64,000 bases of DNA. It comes from Rhynchonema sp. JSB1_4 (lineage: Eukaryota; Nematoda; Chromadorea; Monhysterida; Xyalidae). Positions 12,569-24,802 of the stretch are shown piece by piece (within the stretch, counting starts at the first letter, position 1; each line of letters begins with the position of its first letter). The notes beneath the pieces were generated by a model. It was not told the DNA's origin. It saw nothing but the letters and a program-made list of their open reading frames with translations, and made no database searches. Both the position numbers and the translations under genes were made by a program. Where the stretch lies: positions 62,001 to 126,000 of the forward strand of contig JASAMV010002805.1 in NCBI GenBank assembly GCA_030248065.1, read 5' to 3'.

Positions 12569-15500
12569 CTAGTCCTCTGATGGCCTTTTAGGCACGTAAT
12601 CCACGGATTTGCTCGGATCGGCTGGGAAATAATCCTGACATTTGGTCATCAACCGTTTCACGCTCTGCAAGTTGAAATCATCGGTCTATATTAGGACAAA
12701 CAGAGACCGGAGAGCAGAACAGCAATCAACATTTCGGTCGATCGGTATCAAATTCCGTGATCGGATTGGTCTTGCCCGGGCTATGCGCCTTTTTGCATTA
12801 AAGATAACCAGATATTGACCTCTCCTAATAACTTAGGGTGATATTTTCGAAACGGTGTAAAGGTCAGTTGGGTGTAAAGGTCGGTGGAAAGCTCGGTCGA
12901 CAGCTCAATGTGATAGACCTCGGTGTAAACTTGAAACATTCCACGTTAATAACAGGGAATGTTTCAAGTTTACACCGAGCTACGCCGACCGAGCTTTCGA
13001 CCGAACTTTACGCCCAACTGACCTTTACACCGTTTCGAAAATTCCACCCTTAGACTAAAGTAAACGTTGTTTATCTAGTGTCCGTGGTGAGCAACTTTTG
13101 CAGCGGCCGAAGTTAGTTGCATCAGTACATCCCGAATTCAAAAAAAATCCTGTGTCCTAGGCAAAATCAGATCACCAACTTGACACCGACCCATAAAACA
13201 AGGTCGAGATCGAACTAATAGGGACAAACCTGAATATACTTCCTCTGCGTTTCATCGTTCAAGACATGAGCAATATTGGACACGTAACTCTTGGCACTGC
13301 CCGGCCGTTGATGGATACCGGATCTGGTGACACCGACTGGCCAGGGTGCATTGCCAATGGCCATCTCCATGTACGCATTGTTGGCGATCACATAATCACC
13401 AGCCAACATGTGACGAACGATGTGCACAAGATGCTCGCGAATATCGGATGCTACCGTCTGTCACCAAGGGAAGGATACGTGATTAGACGATTTCGGACAG
13501 CAAGCATTTGGCTGCCATCAGTTTCGCAGTCAGACCACGTATGGATATTTTATGTATGATGGAAGAACTTTATTTGGTGAAAAATCGTAAATTCGACCAG
13601 CGTAAAAGTTGTTTATTGTAAATAGGTCTGGAAACCTAAACTCTGGATAACTTACTATTGTTTGAAAAAAACCATGTGATCTGGCCGTGATCAAGCTCAA
13701 CACTGATGCCATAAGACAACAAGGTGCACGCCTTTGTTGTTTTCAGGCAGCAACGTTATTTGCGAAAAGGCATATGCAGTCAGCAAACGGTCAACAACAG
13801 TCAAACTATGCCTCAACCAACCTTATTCTTCAACATAATGGTCAGTGGTTTCATATATTCCACACATTGTCGATATATTCCTGCTTCGTACTTGCCTTTC
13901 GCCGTTCGTTTTTGATCGAGCGATCGCGCGTTCAGCAATTGACCCCAACGCACGACAAAGTACTGCAACAAGCCACGGAAAAATGTTGAAGGGGGTTTAT
14001 TTGTGCCTTTGGGACCAGTGTGCACCCGGCTGGCCTTGTGGTCGGAACTTTACCCAAGTGGCAAAAACGTGTTTTTCCTGGGTGGTTTTGGCAAAAATTT
14101 TGGGCACATCCCAACATTTGCCAACTAGCTGGCAACCAGCTCGAGGTTGCCTGACCCTCCTGGCTGGCTTGCTCGAGCTACTTGACCAACTCACCGACCA
14201 TGATGCGATACCAACCAGCGAAGTGCATACCGCCCTACTATCGCCATAATAATGTAACAGCAGAGAGTTTTGCCCGTTTCGGCCTGATTTCACAGACGGG
14301 CGAGGTACCAGGCCACGTCGGTGCGAACACCTCTGGCCAATTGACCTCCAAAAAGGACCTCGAGCAGATCTTATTGCTCGAGTAAAACATCACTGCTGCG
14401 CACAAAAGTGCAAGCCAGTGAGAGACATAAACATGCCCCATTCATGCGAGTCCCCGATATCTCGAAGCATCATCACCCACATTGAAGAAAGCGTAGATGA
14501 TCTCGCAATCCCGTGACGGCGTTTGGCCCATTTCTTCACTCATTTTTCTGATCTCCTCAAAGTCCTGCAGCGTGTCATCGGTCTTCACATCGTGCTTTTT
14601 CTTATCGTCGTCGCCCCGCGATGCCTTGCCCGTTATGATATCGTTGAGGTACTCTTGGTCGACTTGCTCCAACGCGTCTTGGAAATCGTTGCGCCAACCC
14701 TGTGCGTTCGTTGGTTGGCAGTAAATGTATGAAGCGCAAACAATGAAGGCGTAAAGACCTCAATACAAGGGGGGCTCTATTAATTCGGTGGCCCCATTTT
14801 TGGGGGCTGTATTACGGGGGGGCTTTATAAATTCAGACCCCATTTGGGGGGTTATATTACGGGGGGCTCTATTCCGGGATCCGGGGGCTGTATTTAGGTT
14901 TTTACGGTAGGCACACAACAAAAAACTTTTTGGTGCGTTGAACCAGCCATAAACCCACGTTTGATCAGGATATAAATGGCCAACATCAAATCAACTAACG
15001 GGTTGAAAGTCAGGCTGATCGATTTCTAATCGTCTCAACCTTCGCAACGAGTCCTCCTCGTCTTCGCCAAACAGCTGAATTGGCTGATTACGAGCCCTCA
15101 GCCTTCGGATCACGTCTGGCCGAGGCAAATGCGCGTGCTGCTCATCAGTGTCCAATTTGGCCAACACTCGCTCGCTGTCGATTTCTTGGCCCTGTCAATA
15201 GGGATCGGAGTCTTTGCCGACATCCGAAACCGACATCAGTTGATTATTTACAGGCTATTTTCCAGCAAAGTCCCAAAATCTGAGCTCGGATCGCAAACAC
15301 TCCAATGTGAGTTCAGTATTTTTCGCAACCGCTCGTTTGGTAACTATGTATCCGACTGGAGAACCTGAACTCGGCATGAATCAAGCAAATAATCAGTTTT
15401 AGCAATATTTGGTGACTTTGGCCTTTAAATCTCAGAAAATCTTCTGATTTTTACGCTGATATTCCGAAATTTACGGACACCGCCGACAGTCGGGAATTTC

Positions 15501-18455
15501 CTGCGCTGACACCCGATACCGTCCGATCCAGTGCTGTGGCTGGGGGGAGGGGGTTCCCCAAATGGTATCCTACGCGCCCCGGCCTGGAATACTACCCACC
15601 CCGCTCTGGTACCCTAGCCCCTACCCGCCCCGCTCTGGTACCCTACCCGCCCCGCTCTGGTATCAATGCCCTACCCGCCCCGATTCTTGCCCTCAAAATG
15701 CCTGCAAAAAATCGCGCGCTTTGCGCGATATATGCACTTAGCATATAAAAATAGGCATCCAAAAAACTTGTATGGTACCATACCCGCCCCCAAACCGAAT
15801 AGCATATAAAAATAGGCACCCAAAAAACTTGTATGGTACCCTACCCGCCCCCAAACCGGATATCCCCCCAAGATTCTAGATACACTACCCCCTACCCGCC
15901 CCGAATTTTTCCACCTATGTACCCTACCCGCCCCGCCAAAGTAGCCACAGCACTGGTCCGATCCCTACCCGCCAATAAGTAAGACTTTAAAATAGTACAC
16001 GTGCAATCTATCAAAAAATCAAAATGACGACATTGATTGGTTGGTCTCATCTCACCGGTGCGTTTCCATTGTCGTTTATTCATTCATGTTCACATTCTTT
16101 GTTATTAACACTGTTTTATTTTAAGGGTTTTTCCGGATCTTGTGAAGGTCTTCGCGTAAGCTTGCAGATAAAATTTGAATTTGACCCAAGAAATCACTCA
16201 TTTTGTGTCTAAAAATGCCTATTTTAGGCAAAAATCGGAGGAGCAGACGTACCCAGAGGGGAATAGAGGGGCAGGCGTACCATGGAGTGGGAACAGACGT
16301 AGCCGAGGGCAGTTTAGTTCCTGGTCCGGAGGGGGAACAGGCGGTACCCCTTTTTTCGGAGGGGAACAGACGTGCCCATCTGGGGGGAAGGGGAGGGGGA
16401 GGCCTATTTTAGGCCTAAATTTGCCCATTTTAGGCAAAAATTGTGGGAGCAGACCTACCCGGAGGGGGAACAGAGGGGGCAGGCGTACCATGGAGGGGAA
16501 CAGACGTACCCGAGGGGGGACCCCTCCACCCAGGAACTACACTGCCCGAGGGGGACTCCTGCTCCACTTCACACTGCCACGCCGTCGCTCCAAGGTCTAA
16601 AATAACTACTGGTCACACCAACCTCAAGCTTCGGCGCCCCAACAGCGTGTTTCGCTTTGTATTTCTTCCAGTACTCTTCGGACTGATGTGCTTCCAAATC
16701 GGCTCGCTTGAAGAATTTCTTCTGTGGGTCCTGGAAGCAGGCTACCGTAAAAACCTAAATACAAGGGGGCTCTATTAATTCACTGACCCCATTTTAGGGG
16801 ACTCTATTCCGGCCCTATTAATTCACTGACCCGAATCTGAAAAATTGTTCTCAGAAATACCTCCAAAACCGCCAAAAAGGGGTTTGAAAGGATGTTTTTT
16901 TGCTTGTGATCGCATTTATTCGTGTCTATTCATCAATAAGAGGCGTATTCTGTGCTCTAAACGAACAACAAACGTGCATAAATGTACCCGTACACAACTA
17001 TCAAGCCTTAATACACTTATGGATTTTTTAACCGAATTTTGGTAGCTTTTTAGCTGCTAAATTTTTTGAAAAGCTAGTAAATTTTCAAATTTAGTAGCGT
17101 AAAAGCTACTAAATTTTTATATTTGGGCAAAAAAGCTAGTAAATTGGCATTTCAGCAGAAAAAAGCTACTAAATTGTTTACTTTTCTAGCTTTTGCTACA
17201 AGCCTATTTTAAAAAATAAACCCTGCTAGGTACTGTATAGGGGATGTTACTTAGGGAGTGGGGCTCTATTCCGGCCGGGGAGCTCTATTAATTCACTGAC
17301 CCCTTTTGGGGGGCTGTATTACGGGGGGCTCTATCCCGGGGGGCTGTATTTAGGTTTTTATGGTACGCACTAATTTAAGACGAAGGAGGCTCGTCCTTCA
17401 TTTTATTCCCGGCACAGAAAATAATAACTGTTTGATTCCCAGTTCTTTACTTCGCGTTTCACAAGTTGATAGGGCCCTTTTTCCACACCTCTTGGCGCCC
17501 AGTAGGTTTGATTACCGTAAAACGTAAAATACAAGGGGGGCTGTATGTTTTCACTGACCCCTTTTAGGGGGCTGTATTTTGGGGGCTCTATTTTGGGGGT
17601 GGGCTGTATTTTTTCGCTGCCCAAAATCTCAAAAAATGTTCCAAAAAATACCCCTAAAATGGAGTTCTGTCAGGGTGTTACTGGTCATTATTGAGTGTTT
17701 TTAGGTGCAGATCTTCCATAAAAGGCTTTACGTCATCATATACTCAACCACAAACGTTGTACCGCATTGTCGGAAATAGAACCCGGGGGGTCTATTTTTT
17801 CATTGGGGTCATTTTGGGGGGTTCAATTTATGGGGGGGTCAATTATTGGGGGGTTATATTTTTCATTTGGCCCCCCGACGAAAAAAATCATTGTTAATTG
17901 TTGCCATAAAAATGGCTTGTTTTCGGTAATTTCTATCTTCAACAGCGGCAATTATGCTTAAAAAGCGGTATTCTGTTGTGTACGCAAGCTTAAACAACGT
18001 TTGACACAACAACACAGCCTTACCATACCACTAATCTGTGGTACGGTGAAGGTTGGGGGTGGGGTATTAATGGGGGGGGTCAATTAATGGGGGGGTTCTA
18101 TTTTTAATTTCGAGCCATTTAGGGGGGTTCAATTAATGGGGGGGTCAATTAATGGGGGGGGTTCTATTTCCGACAATACGGTACACAAGGTGTCTTATAC
18201 AAGAACTTGACTTTACGACCCCCAAGCGGGGAATTCCAAGTTGGGGGGGGGCTGTATTTTTGGGGGGCTCTATTTTTTCACTGACCCCTTTTAGGGGGCT
18301 GTATTTTTGGGGGGCTCTATTTTGGGGGCTCTATTTTAGGGAATTCGGTAATTTCTGATGCAGCAAAATTTTCAAAGAAAACCAAAACTAACAAGAACTT
18401 CGGTCTTTTCCAACTGTTTGCGTTTGCGAGCAATTTCGGCTTTCAGGAGATCCAT
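12569..18455 (-). CDS. PRPF18: Pre-mRNA splicing factor 18
   Basis: Seven exons: 18393-18455, 16623-16730, 15000-15191, 14481-14699, 13818-13962, 13230-13450, 12569-12664. They total 1044 nt and 347 aa, against about 342 aa in human. The protein starts MDLLKAEIARKRKQLEK. A PRP4-like/SFM segment (LPRPDVIRRLRARNQPIQLF) is followed by GWRNDFQDALEQVDQEYLND and then the Prp18 domain: LLNARSL, ASDIREHLVHIVRHML, MAIGNAPWPVGVTRSGIH and HVLNDETQRKYIQ. It ends SVKRLMTKCQDYFPADPSKS. PRPF18 acts in the second step of splicing with the U5 snRNP and SLU7. The third to seventh exons sit among heavy repeat insertions: introns 1 and 2 are 1.4 to 1.7 kb and full of G-rich elements and minisatellites, and the last intron carries a foldback MITE. 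Head to head with the RPRD-like gene. Confidence 0.95.
12836..13049. mobile_element. Foldback MITE, family A copy 2
   Basis: A 214-bp palindromic element, GGGTGATATTTTCGAAACGG to CCGTTTCGAAAATTCCACCC, with TTA direct repeats on both sides. It lies in the last PRPF18 intron and is clearly related to the copies at 6049, 56945 and 61058. Confidence 0.92.
14750..14909. mobile_element. G-tract TIR element (copy in PRPF18 intron)
   Basis: A short element with inverted ends of the type CGTAAAAACCTAAATACAAG and CTGTATTTAGGTTTTTACGG. Between them are runs of five to seven G joined by CTCTATT or CTGTATT and the phrase ATTCACTGACCCC (here ATTCGGTGGCCCC). Similar copies lie at 16743-17365, 17514-17640, 18231-18355 and 19762-20136. 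Confidence 0.7.
15575..15970. repeat. C-rich minisatellite
   Basis: Degenerate tandem repeats around TACCCGCCCCGCTCTGGTAC and related TACCCGCCCC phrases, inside PRPF18 intron 2. Two longer near-copies (AGCATATAAAAATAGGCA) at about 15740 and 15800 are embedded in it. No coding function inferred. Confidence 0.75.
16226..16575. repeat. G-rich tandem repeats (GGGGAACAGACGTACC type)
   Basis: Irregular repeats of GGGGAACAGACGTACC and GGAGCAGACSTACCC with long G runs; the phrase TTTTAGGCAAAAAT occurs twice. The open frames across it on both strands are repeat artefacts. It lies in PRPF18 intron 2. Confidence 0.7.
16743..17365. mobile_element. G-tract TIR element, longer copy with internal A/T-rich repeat
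   Basis: Starts TACCGTAAAAACCTAAATAC and ends GTATTTAGGTTTTTATGGTA, so the ends are inverted repeats. Both termini carry GGGGGCTCTATTAATTCACT modules. The middle (17041-17200) is a run of degenerate AAAAGCTASTAAATT units. It lies in PRPF18 intron 1. Confidence 0.65.
17764..18177. mobile_element. G-tract TIR element, GTCGGAAATAGAACCC subfamily
   Basis: Inverted ends TTGTCGGAAATAGAACCC near 17769 and GGTTCTATTTCCGACAA near 18160-18177, with internal GGGGGGTCAATTAATGGGG modules. A compact 90-bp relative with the same ends is at 21152-21242, nested in the element at 20779-21718. Confidence 0.7.
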
Positions 18456-18560
18456 GGACGGAGTTCAAATTCAAATTTTATATGTACGCTTGCGCAAAGA
18501 CCTCTGCACAAGATCCGGAAAACCCTAAAAAAATAAACGAGCATTAACAAGAGAAAATAA

Positions 18561-18858
18561 AGGCAGTCTACGGGAGGTTGTCACTCAGCCCCCGAATACC
18601 GTAACCCGCCGCAAGCAAGATCGTTGCGAGACCCATGCTGATCGCTGCTTATCGACACGTGTATTAGCGGCAGCAAGCTGGAAATTGTCATCGTGCGCGT
18701 CGATCACCAAAACTTGGAAATGTTGGTTGGTGTTGGCGCTAACACGCAAAACATAGATAAAAAACAAAATTGTCTCGACACGATCCTTGCAGATCAAAAT
18801 TACGGTGGGTTACGGTATTCGGGGGCTGAGTGACAACCTCCCGTAGACTGCCTTTATG
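18561..18858. mobile_element. MITE with ~48-bp terminal inverted repeats
   Basis: AGGCAGTCTACGGGAGGTTG at the left end is mirrored by CAACCTCCCGTAGACTGCCT at the right. The match continues inward through CACTCAGCCCCCGAATACCG. The whole element is about 298 bp. It sits in the divergent promoter region between PRPF18 and the RPRD-like gene and has no coding capacity. Confidence 0.88.
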
Positions 18859-19501
18859 AACTGAACAAACATGACTAAATGAACGACAAAGAAAACGTAG
18901 TACCGGAGAGATTCAAAGCAGCCAAACTAAACGAACCGAACAACGCAACCAACACACAACAACGCTTGTTGAGTGTTGTTGGTTGTGTCTGGTGGTAGTG
19001 ACTGGTGGTGGGCTCGGCTCAGGCCTTCGACTTGCATGAACCGCAAGACAATCATGCAAGGACGCAAGTGCTGGAATCAAAATAGGGGCTTCCTAATGTT
19101 AAACTTTAACTCGGTCCCACCTTTTGTTGTAGATTAGCAGCCTTGAAGTCACTGTCCGGTGTCGCACGTTTCAGCGTTTGTTTATTCGAACCTGTCTTGT
19201 TGCTCTGGTTGGTTGCAATCACGCGTCTTTGCGGCAACGGTGGATAAAACTGTCAAGATATAATAATAAAATCGTCTCGCTCGACCACGCGACCGCGGGA
19301 CAGGAATTTGCTCTTGGATTGGAACCTGAACCTTGAACGAAAGAAAAAGTGCCGTTTGTTTCTATTTTCACGGGGTTTGGTTTTGGTGGGGTTTGGGTGG
19401 GGTCGTTTCAATTTTGAGGCTTCTTGAAATGAACTGGAAAACGATGAATGAATATTCTGCCATTCTCAAAAATACCCAAAGCATTCAGTCAGACCGGTGT
19501 A

Positions 19502-19757
19502 CCAGAGGTGGGAATCGGGCCGGGTTACCTCGGCCCGGCCCGGCCCGACGAGGTCCGGGGGTCGGCCCGGCCCGACAGTTCGGGCCGGGAAGTCCGGCCC
19601 GGCCCGGCCCGATTTTTTCGGCCCGACTTTTTCTGATGATATTTTGAAGCATTTTTTTGGTGGAAAAAATTACTGTCTTCTGGTCCGGCCACCCCGGCCC
19701 GGCCCGGCCCGACATTCCGGAAAGTCGGCCCGGCGCCGGCCCGATTCCCACCTCTGC
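19502..19757. mobile_element. hAT-like non-autonomous element rich in GGCCCG
   Basis: Terminal inverted repeats CAGAGGTGGGAATCGGGCC and GGCCCGATTCCCACCTCTG. Flanking octamers CGGTGTAC and CAATGTAC agree at six of eight positions, as expected for a decayed 8-bp hAT target duplication. Inside are many GGCCCGGCCC repeats in both orientations. The open frames through it are compositional artefacts. Confidence 0.75.
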
Positions 19758-19761
19758 AATG

Positions 19762-20136
19762 TACCGTAAAAACCTAAATAGAAGGGGCTCTATTAATTCA
19801 CTGACCCCATTTTGGGGGGCTCTATTGCGGGGGGCCTCTAGCCTCTATTCCGCTGCCAAGCATTTCCTATTTCCTAGTTTCGAAAAACAACTATGAAATA
19901 GGAAATAGGAAATATTTCCTATTTCCTAGTTGCGTCTCAAATTTCCAAAAAATGGTTTTAACACGCAAAAGATTTCCTATTTCCTAGTTTTACTTAAGGC
20001 CGCCTTATCAGGCCACGAGGCCAGTGAATTAACAGAGCTCCAGAACCCCTGCAATTCAGCCCCAAAATGGGGTCCAGGTCACGGTCACGGGGCAAGTGAA
20101 TTAATAGAGCCCGCTTGTATTTAAGTTTTTACTGCA
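19762..20136. mobile_element. G-tract TIR element ending just upstream of the RPRD-like start codon
   Basis: Starts TACCGTAAAAACCTAAATAG and ends TTGTATTTAAGTTTTTACTG, in inverted orientation, with AATTCACTGACCCC and GTGAATTAATAGAGCCC subterminal modules. It includes a TATTTCCTATTTCCTAG repeat block (19858-19995). Its right end is 17 bp before the ATG at 20154, so it may contribute the 5' leader of that gene. Confidence 0.65.
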
Positions 20137-20153
20137 GGTAATCAATCGCTAAT

Positions 20154-23100
20154 ATGAATGTAACCGAAGAGACAGCGCTCAAACGAATGTCAAATTTGCA
20201 ACCGTCGCAAGAATCGATCGAAACCGTCTCGTTGTGGGTGTTGCATCGAAAAGATAATTATGAAACAATCGCCAATGGATGGATAAAAGCATTTCAATCT
20301 GGTTGGTTCACATCACAGCCGTAAGAACCAAAATAGAGCCCTCTCCCCGAAATAGAGCAGAGCCTCCAAAAAGGGTCTGTGAGTATTCTATACTAGTCAC
20401 GGCGGGCACCGGGCAGAATATTCTGCCGTAAAATTTTGGAAAAAAGGCTACGGCAGAGAATAATCTAAACGAGCGCCGGGTGGGGTGGGGGCACGAATCG
20501 GGCAAGGCGACAATCAAACAGTCAACAAACAATAACGTCGTCGATCTTGTATTTTTCAGGCGACGCTACATTGCAGTTATCGTTGTTCTATTTGGCCAAT
20601 GATGTCGTGCAGAAGGTGCGAAAGAAACAGAACGGCGAACATTTGAAGTTGGCTTTCTTCAACAATGTCAAAATTGCATTGCGATTGATCAAGTAAGTGC
20701 ACAAAAACGTAATTATCTACCTAGCCATTGAGTATGTTTCGGAAAAATATTACATTGATGCTGGTCGAATCTCGAATGCAGTGGTGTAGCTACCCAGGCG
20801 GGGCGGCACCCTCCCTACTGTACAATGGGGGCTTCCTAAACCTCACCGACCTCACCAGCCTCACCACCCTCACCCTTCCTAAACCTCACCACCATAAAAC
20901 CTCACCCACCCTAAACCTCACCGCTCACAATCCCCACCCACCCTAAACCTCACCACCATGTGGGGCGGCAAGCTACCTGTACCGGCCGAGCTAGGCGGGT
21001 CATCCGGGAATAAATTTTTTTATGTCTATTATTGATGAAAATGTACTCTAAAACGCTAATTTCGCCCGTAACGCGCGATTTTTCGCCTATTTGGAGTAAA
21101 AAATACGGATTTTATGCCGTTTTGAGCCAAAAATCGCAACCTACTACGTATTGACGGAAATAGAACCCCCCATTACCCCATAAATTGAACCCCCCAAAAT
21201 AACCCCAATGACAAAATAGACCTCCCGGGTTCTATTTCCGACCCCCCTAGCTCGGCCGGTACAGTAGGTAGGTTGCCGCCCCACATTTTTGGTGGCACAG
21301 TAGGTTGCCGCCCCGCCTGGGTAGTAGCTACACCACTGTTTCCAAGGTATCGGGTATCACACTTTTCGCGATTAAAAACCAGTTCTCAAAAACAGTTCTG
21401 CAGATATTCAATGTTTTACGACCAGAAAAAAATTTCAAATGTAGGTGCGACCTATTTTCATGTTGCATGACACAACAACAGCCCGATTTTTGTGAAAAAA
21501 AATTGTTGCGCGCAGTGCACGGTGGCCATCTCAAAATATCCCGCGCGACGTTTGCCAAAAACCTCAGTTTTGCCATAAAAACGGTGTTTTTGTTGGCGTT
21601 TTGCCACTATCGGGTATCGGGTTATTTTCGAAGTATCGAGTATCGGGTATCGGCTTTTTTCATGAACTATCGGGTATCGGCATACCCCCATACCGATCCC
21701 TACCAGCTACACCACTGGTCGAACGGGAGATACAATTCACATAAACAAAAAACAAAACTGTGCATTTCTTTTTCGTTCAACTTTTGGCTCAGGCTAGGCT
21801 TCGGCCCCAGCCAGGAAGACCTGTGCACATTTCTATGTCCACCCCCTAGTTTAAAGCCTGGAATGTGGTGTCAACAAACACAGTTAGGATACTGCAGTTT
21901 CGTGTCTGTTGGATTCCGGTTACGTGAATTCTATCTCCGCGTGTCTGGCCGTGGAAAACAATTTTTCCCTCCACATTGCTAGAAACGACGTGAATCTGCA
22001 AAACAAAATGAATCGAATCATACAAATTTGGCACGAGCGGGCTGTGTTTGACAGCAAGCAGATTGCCCAGTTGAAGGTGAGTGAGTGAGGGGTTCATTTT
22101 TCAGAGTGGGTAGGAAAGGAACAATCATGCTCAATACGGATGCAGATAGTGAATTGTTATTTCCCAGCCGAGTGATCGTCTTGCGTTTTCAGGAGCAACT
22201 GTCAGCTACACCGACCAAGTCCAAACAACAGCAGCAACACGCGCACAAACGCAAGCATACGTCAAGCTCCGGTAAGAAAATTTAACTTTTTTGTTTTAAA
22301 TTGAATGTATTTCGTTCTAACTGCCACCACATATTAAGGCGACACGGCCAAGCCGAGCACTTCCAAAACGCCAACCACTGATGACGAGGCGAACACGTCG
22401 ACTGATCTTGATGAAAAATCACTGCTGGAGTTCGATGTCAGTTAATCCTTTTGTTCGTTCGTGATTTTTTGAATACGAGTTGCATCAAATTTTCAGGACT
22501 TTATCCATGTAAAATACACAAGTGTGCCACACACGCAAAAAGATTGGGAATAAAATCTAGGTAAATTTTAGCCGGCACAACTGGTGGCATTGTTGGAACG
22601 CAACCTGGCAGCCGAAGCAATGATAGACAGAGCCCGAGTGTTGTTGCAAACGAGTAATGTCGAGCTGGATATGAAGACAAAGGTCAAAGAATCGCTTAAA
22701 GGTTTGTTGTTTAGTTGAACGCATTTTTGAACAATTTTTTGTGGATCAAGATAACCATGACGGCTAATGTTGTTGTTGATGTATAAAAAGCGGATGGCCA
22801 CAATCCAGAATTGGTGATATGATCGGATTGCGTCATTTTGTGCACACTAGTTTGAGACAAAATTTCACGATTTACTGATGTGCGGTTTACATCTTGAGCA
22901 TCGCGAAGCTTGCGTAGGAACACACCGTGTCAGAATTAGTCAGTAAAATAAATCTCGAGGTTTCTCAATTAGGATAGGTCAGGCGGCTGAGTATGCGTAT
23001 CCTAACCGATCCTAGCATCAAATTTGATATTGGTCAATATGGTAGTGTGCGAACGATTTGCAGACCGTGAGACGGGCAAGGCGGTGCTGCGTGAGGTTGA

Positions 23101-24687
23101 CCAAACGTGCGAGCGCATGGCTGAGTTTGTGAAGGCGCTCGAACAGACCTACCAACAACATCAGAACACGTTCGGCACCCTCGATTTGGGCAAGGCATTC
23201 TTTGGGCAACAGCTTCGTGATGCGACCGTGGTTGAGGATGTGCGTTGTTTTGTCTTTGCGTGCGCAACTTGTTGTTGCACCTGAAATTTTCTTAAGCTTG
23301 AAGTTGGTGTTTGGGTGCAGTTGGCCCAGGTGGATAATCTAATGAATTATCGCATTTAGCCTTAAAAACGAAGTTCAAGGTCCAAAGTTTTTGCAGTGTG
23401 TGCGTAACGTGTTATTTCCTCTTTATAAAATCACTTGTCGCAACCGGTTGCAGGCATACCGCAAGTTTGGGCAGGGCATCGCATCCGTAAAAGAAGAAGT
23501 GGAAGGTATGCAACGCACGGGCGTCTATCCAGGCGCATCCCCTCCCAGGGACGCACCATCGCCCGGAGCCAATGATGATATTTTCAACGAGGGAGTTGAA
23601 CAGGCCATAAAAGGTAAGCTATGGACTAAGAGGGGTGCTACAAAACCGCTCTGTTTTTAAGTGAATTTAAACTTTATCTTTGGAACTAATTACAGAATTA
23701 AGAAAACCCGGTAATCGCGATCTCATCGAATCATCTGATATGGATTTGGAAGAGGAAGCTGGTTTGTGGACTATAGCATCAACCCTCTCAAAATTCAACC
23801 AGATTATATCGTATTGAAACGCTGGATTGTTTTTTCGCCATTTGTAGATGTCAACAATTTCCAAACAAGTGGCAGTTTCATCGGTGCGAGTGCAAATGTG
23901 ATTGCTGCGCTCAAACAGCCGGCCGCACCGATTGATCCTAGATTGGCGGTTGGTCTCCTTAGTTTTATGACCATGTGTTTCGTTTTTATCCCTCAAGTTT
24001 AGTCTGTTCGCACAATTAAATTCGAAATGCGTGTAATATCAACTCATTCACTTTTAGCGTCGTGGTGCCGGAGGCAGTGAAACATCGTCAGTATTACCGC
24101 CACCCCCAATGCCCCCAGTCAATATCTCACAACCACCGCCCGTGCTTGGCAGTGCTGCACGTGTGTTATTTGAGTTGGTTTATTTTGAGAAAAGAATGTT
24201 GAATTCTGACACTGATTTCAGCCACGAGCACCTGGTCTCCCGCTGGTCGTCCGCCGTCACTGATGCAAATGCAAATCTCGCCACCAGCCAGATATAATGA
24301 CAGTTGGTTCCAGTTGATCGCGTTTGTTCTGACATGAATTTATGACAAACATCGGTTTCACTTGCAGCAGCCCGAGCAGGCAACGCCATGTCGCCAACAG
24401 GCAGCAACGGCTCGATAGGCACGCCAACCACTCCAGTTCCTGTGGTCATACGCCCACCACCCACAATCCCATCCTATGTGCCTAACATTCCACCTCCCGG
24501 TTTTGGTCCGGTCACGTGTTCTAGTCTGAGCCCGAACAGTGGTCCTGCACCTGTGCCCGTGATGATACCAATCCCACCGCCGACCACGGTGGTCAATGTC
24601 TATGGCACATCGGCTCAGACCAGCACCAACTCTGCGCATTCACAAACCAACTTTCACATGTTACCGCCGCCAACAACTATGAGATAA
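20154..24687 (+). CDS. RPRD/Rtt103-like CID protein (RNA polymerase II CTD-binding)
   Basis: Thirteen exons: 20154-20301, 20560-20692, 21983-22076, 22193-22271, 22339-22436, 22572-22701, 23064-23239, 23454-23613, 23696-23761, 23848-23948, 24058-24160, 24222-24302, 24368-24687. Total 1689 nt, 562 aa, with all phases agreeing. The N-terminal CID runs through SIETVSLWVLHRKDN, LQLSLFYLANDVVQKVR and RIIQIWHERAVFDSKQIAQL. A helical region follows (LLERNLAAEAMIDRARVLL, then DQTCERMAEFVKALEQTYQQ), as in RPRD1/2. The last 150 residues are Pro-rich (VLPPPPMPPVNISQPPPVL, IPIPPPTTVV), which points to RPRD2 more than RPRD1; I leave the symbol open. CID proteins bind phosphorylated heptads of the Pol II tail and recruit CTD phosphatase. 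The third intron (20693-21982) is swollen by nested hAT-like elements. Confidence 0.88.
20779..21718. mobile_element. Composite hAT-like element
   Basis: Starts CAGTGGTGTAGCTACCCAGG. A mirrored end, CCTGGGTAGTAGCTACACCACTG-like, occurs at about 21338, and another CAGCTACACCACTG at 21705-21718. Octamers CTCGAATG before and GTCGAACG after the outer ends match at six of eight positions, typical of hAT. The interior has AAACCTCACC tandem repeats (20836-20955), a nested TIR element (21152-21242) and TATCGGGTATCGGG repeats. It lies in an RPRD-like intron. A truncated relative is at about 52555-52641. Confidence 0.75.
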
Positions 24688-24802
24688 TAAAGATCTTTTG
24701 GAGCTATAATTGTGCTGGAACCTATACCAGGTTAACCAGAAAAATCACGCGAACGTGTATGTGTGTGTATTGTGTCTCAGCACTCTCTTGTTACAATTTT
24801 GT

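Noticed and set aside
16175..16600. Gly/Arg-rich open frames across the G-rich repeats
   Set aside because: Frames are open on both strands because of base composition; they lie within a PRPF18 intron.
19333..19896. Overlapping Pro/Arg/Gly-rich frames
   Set aside because: Created by GGCCCG repeats of the hAT-like element.
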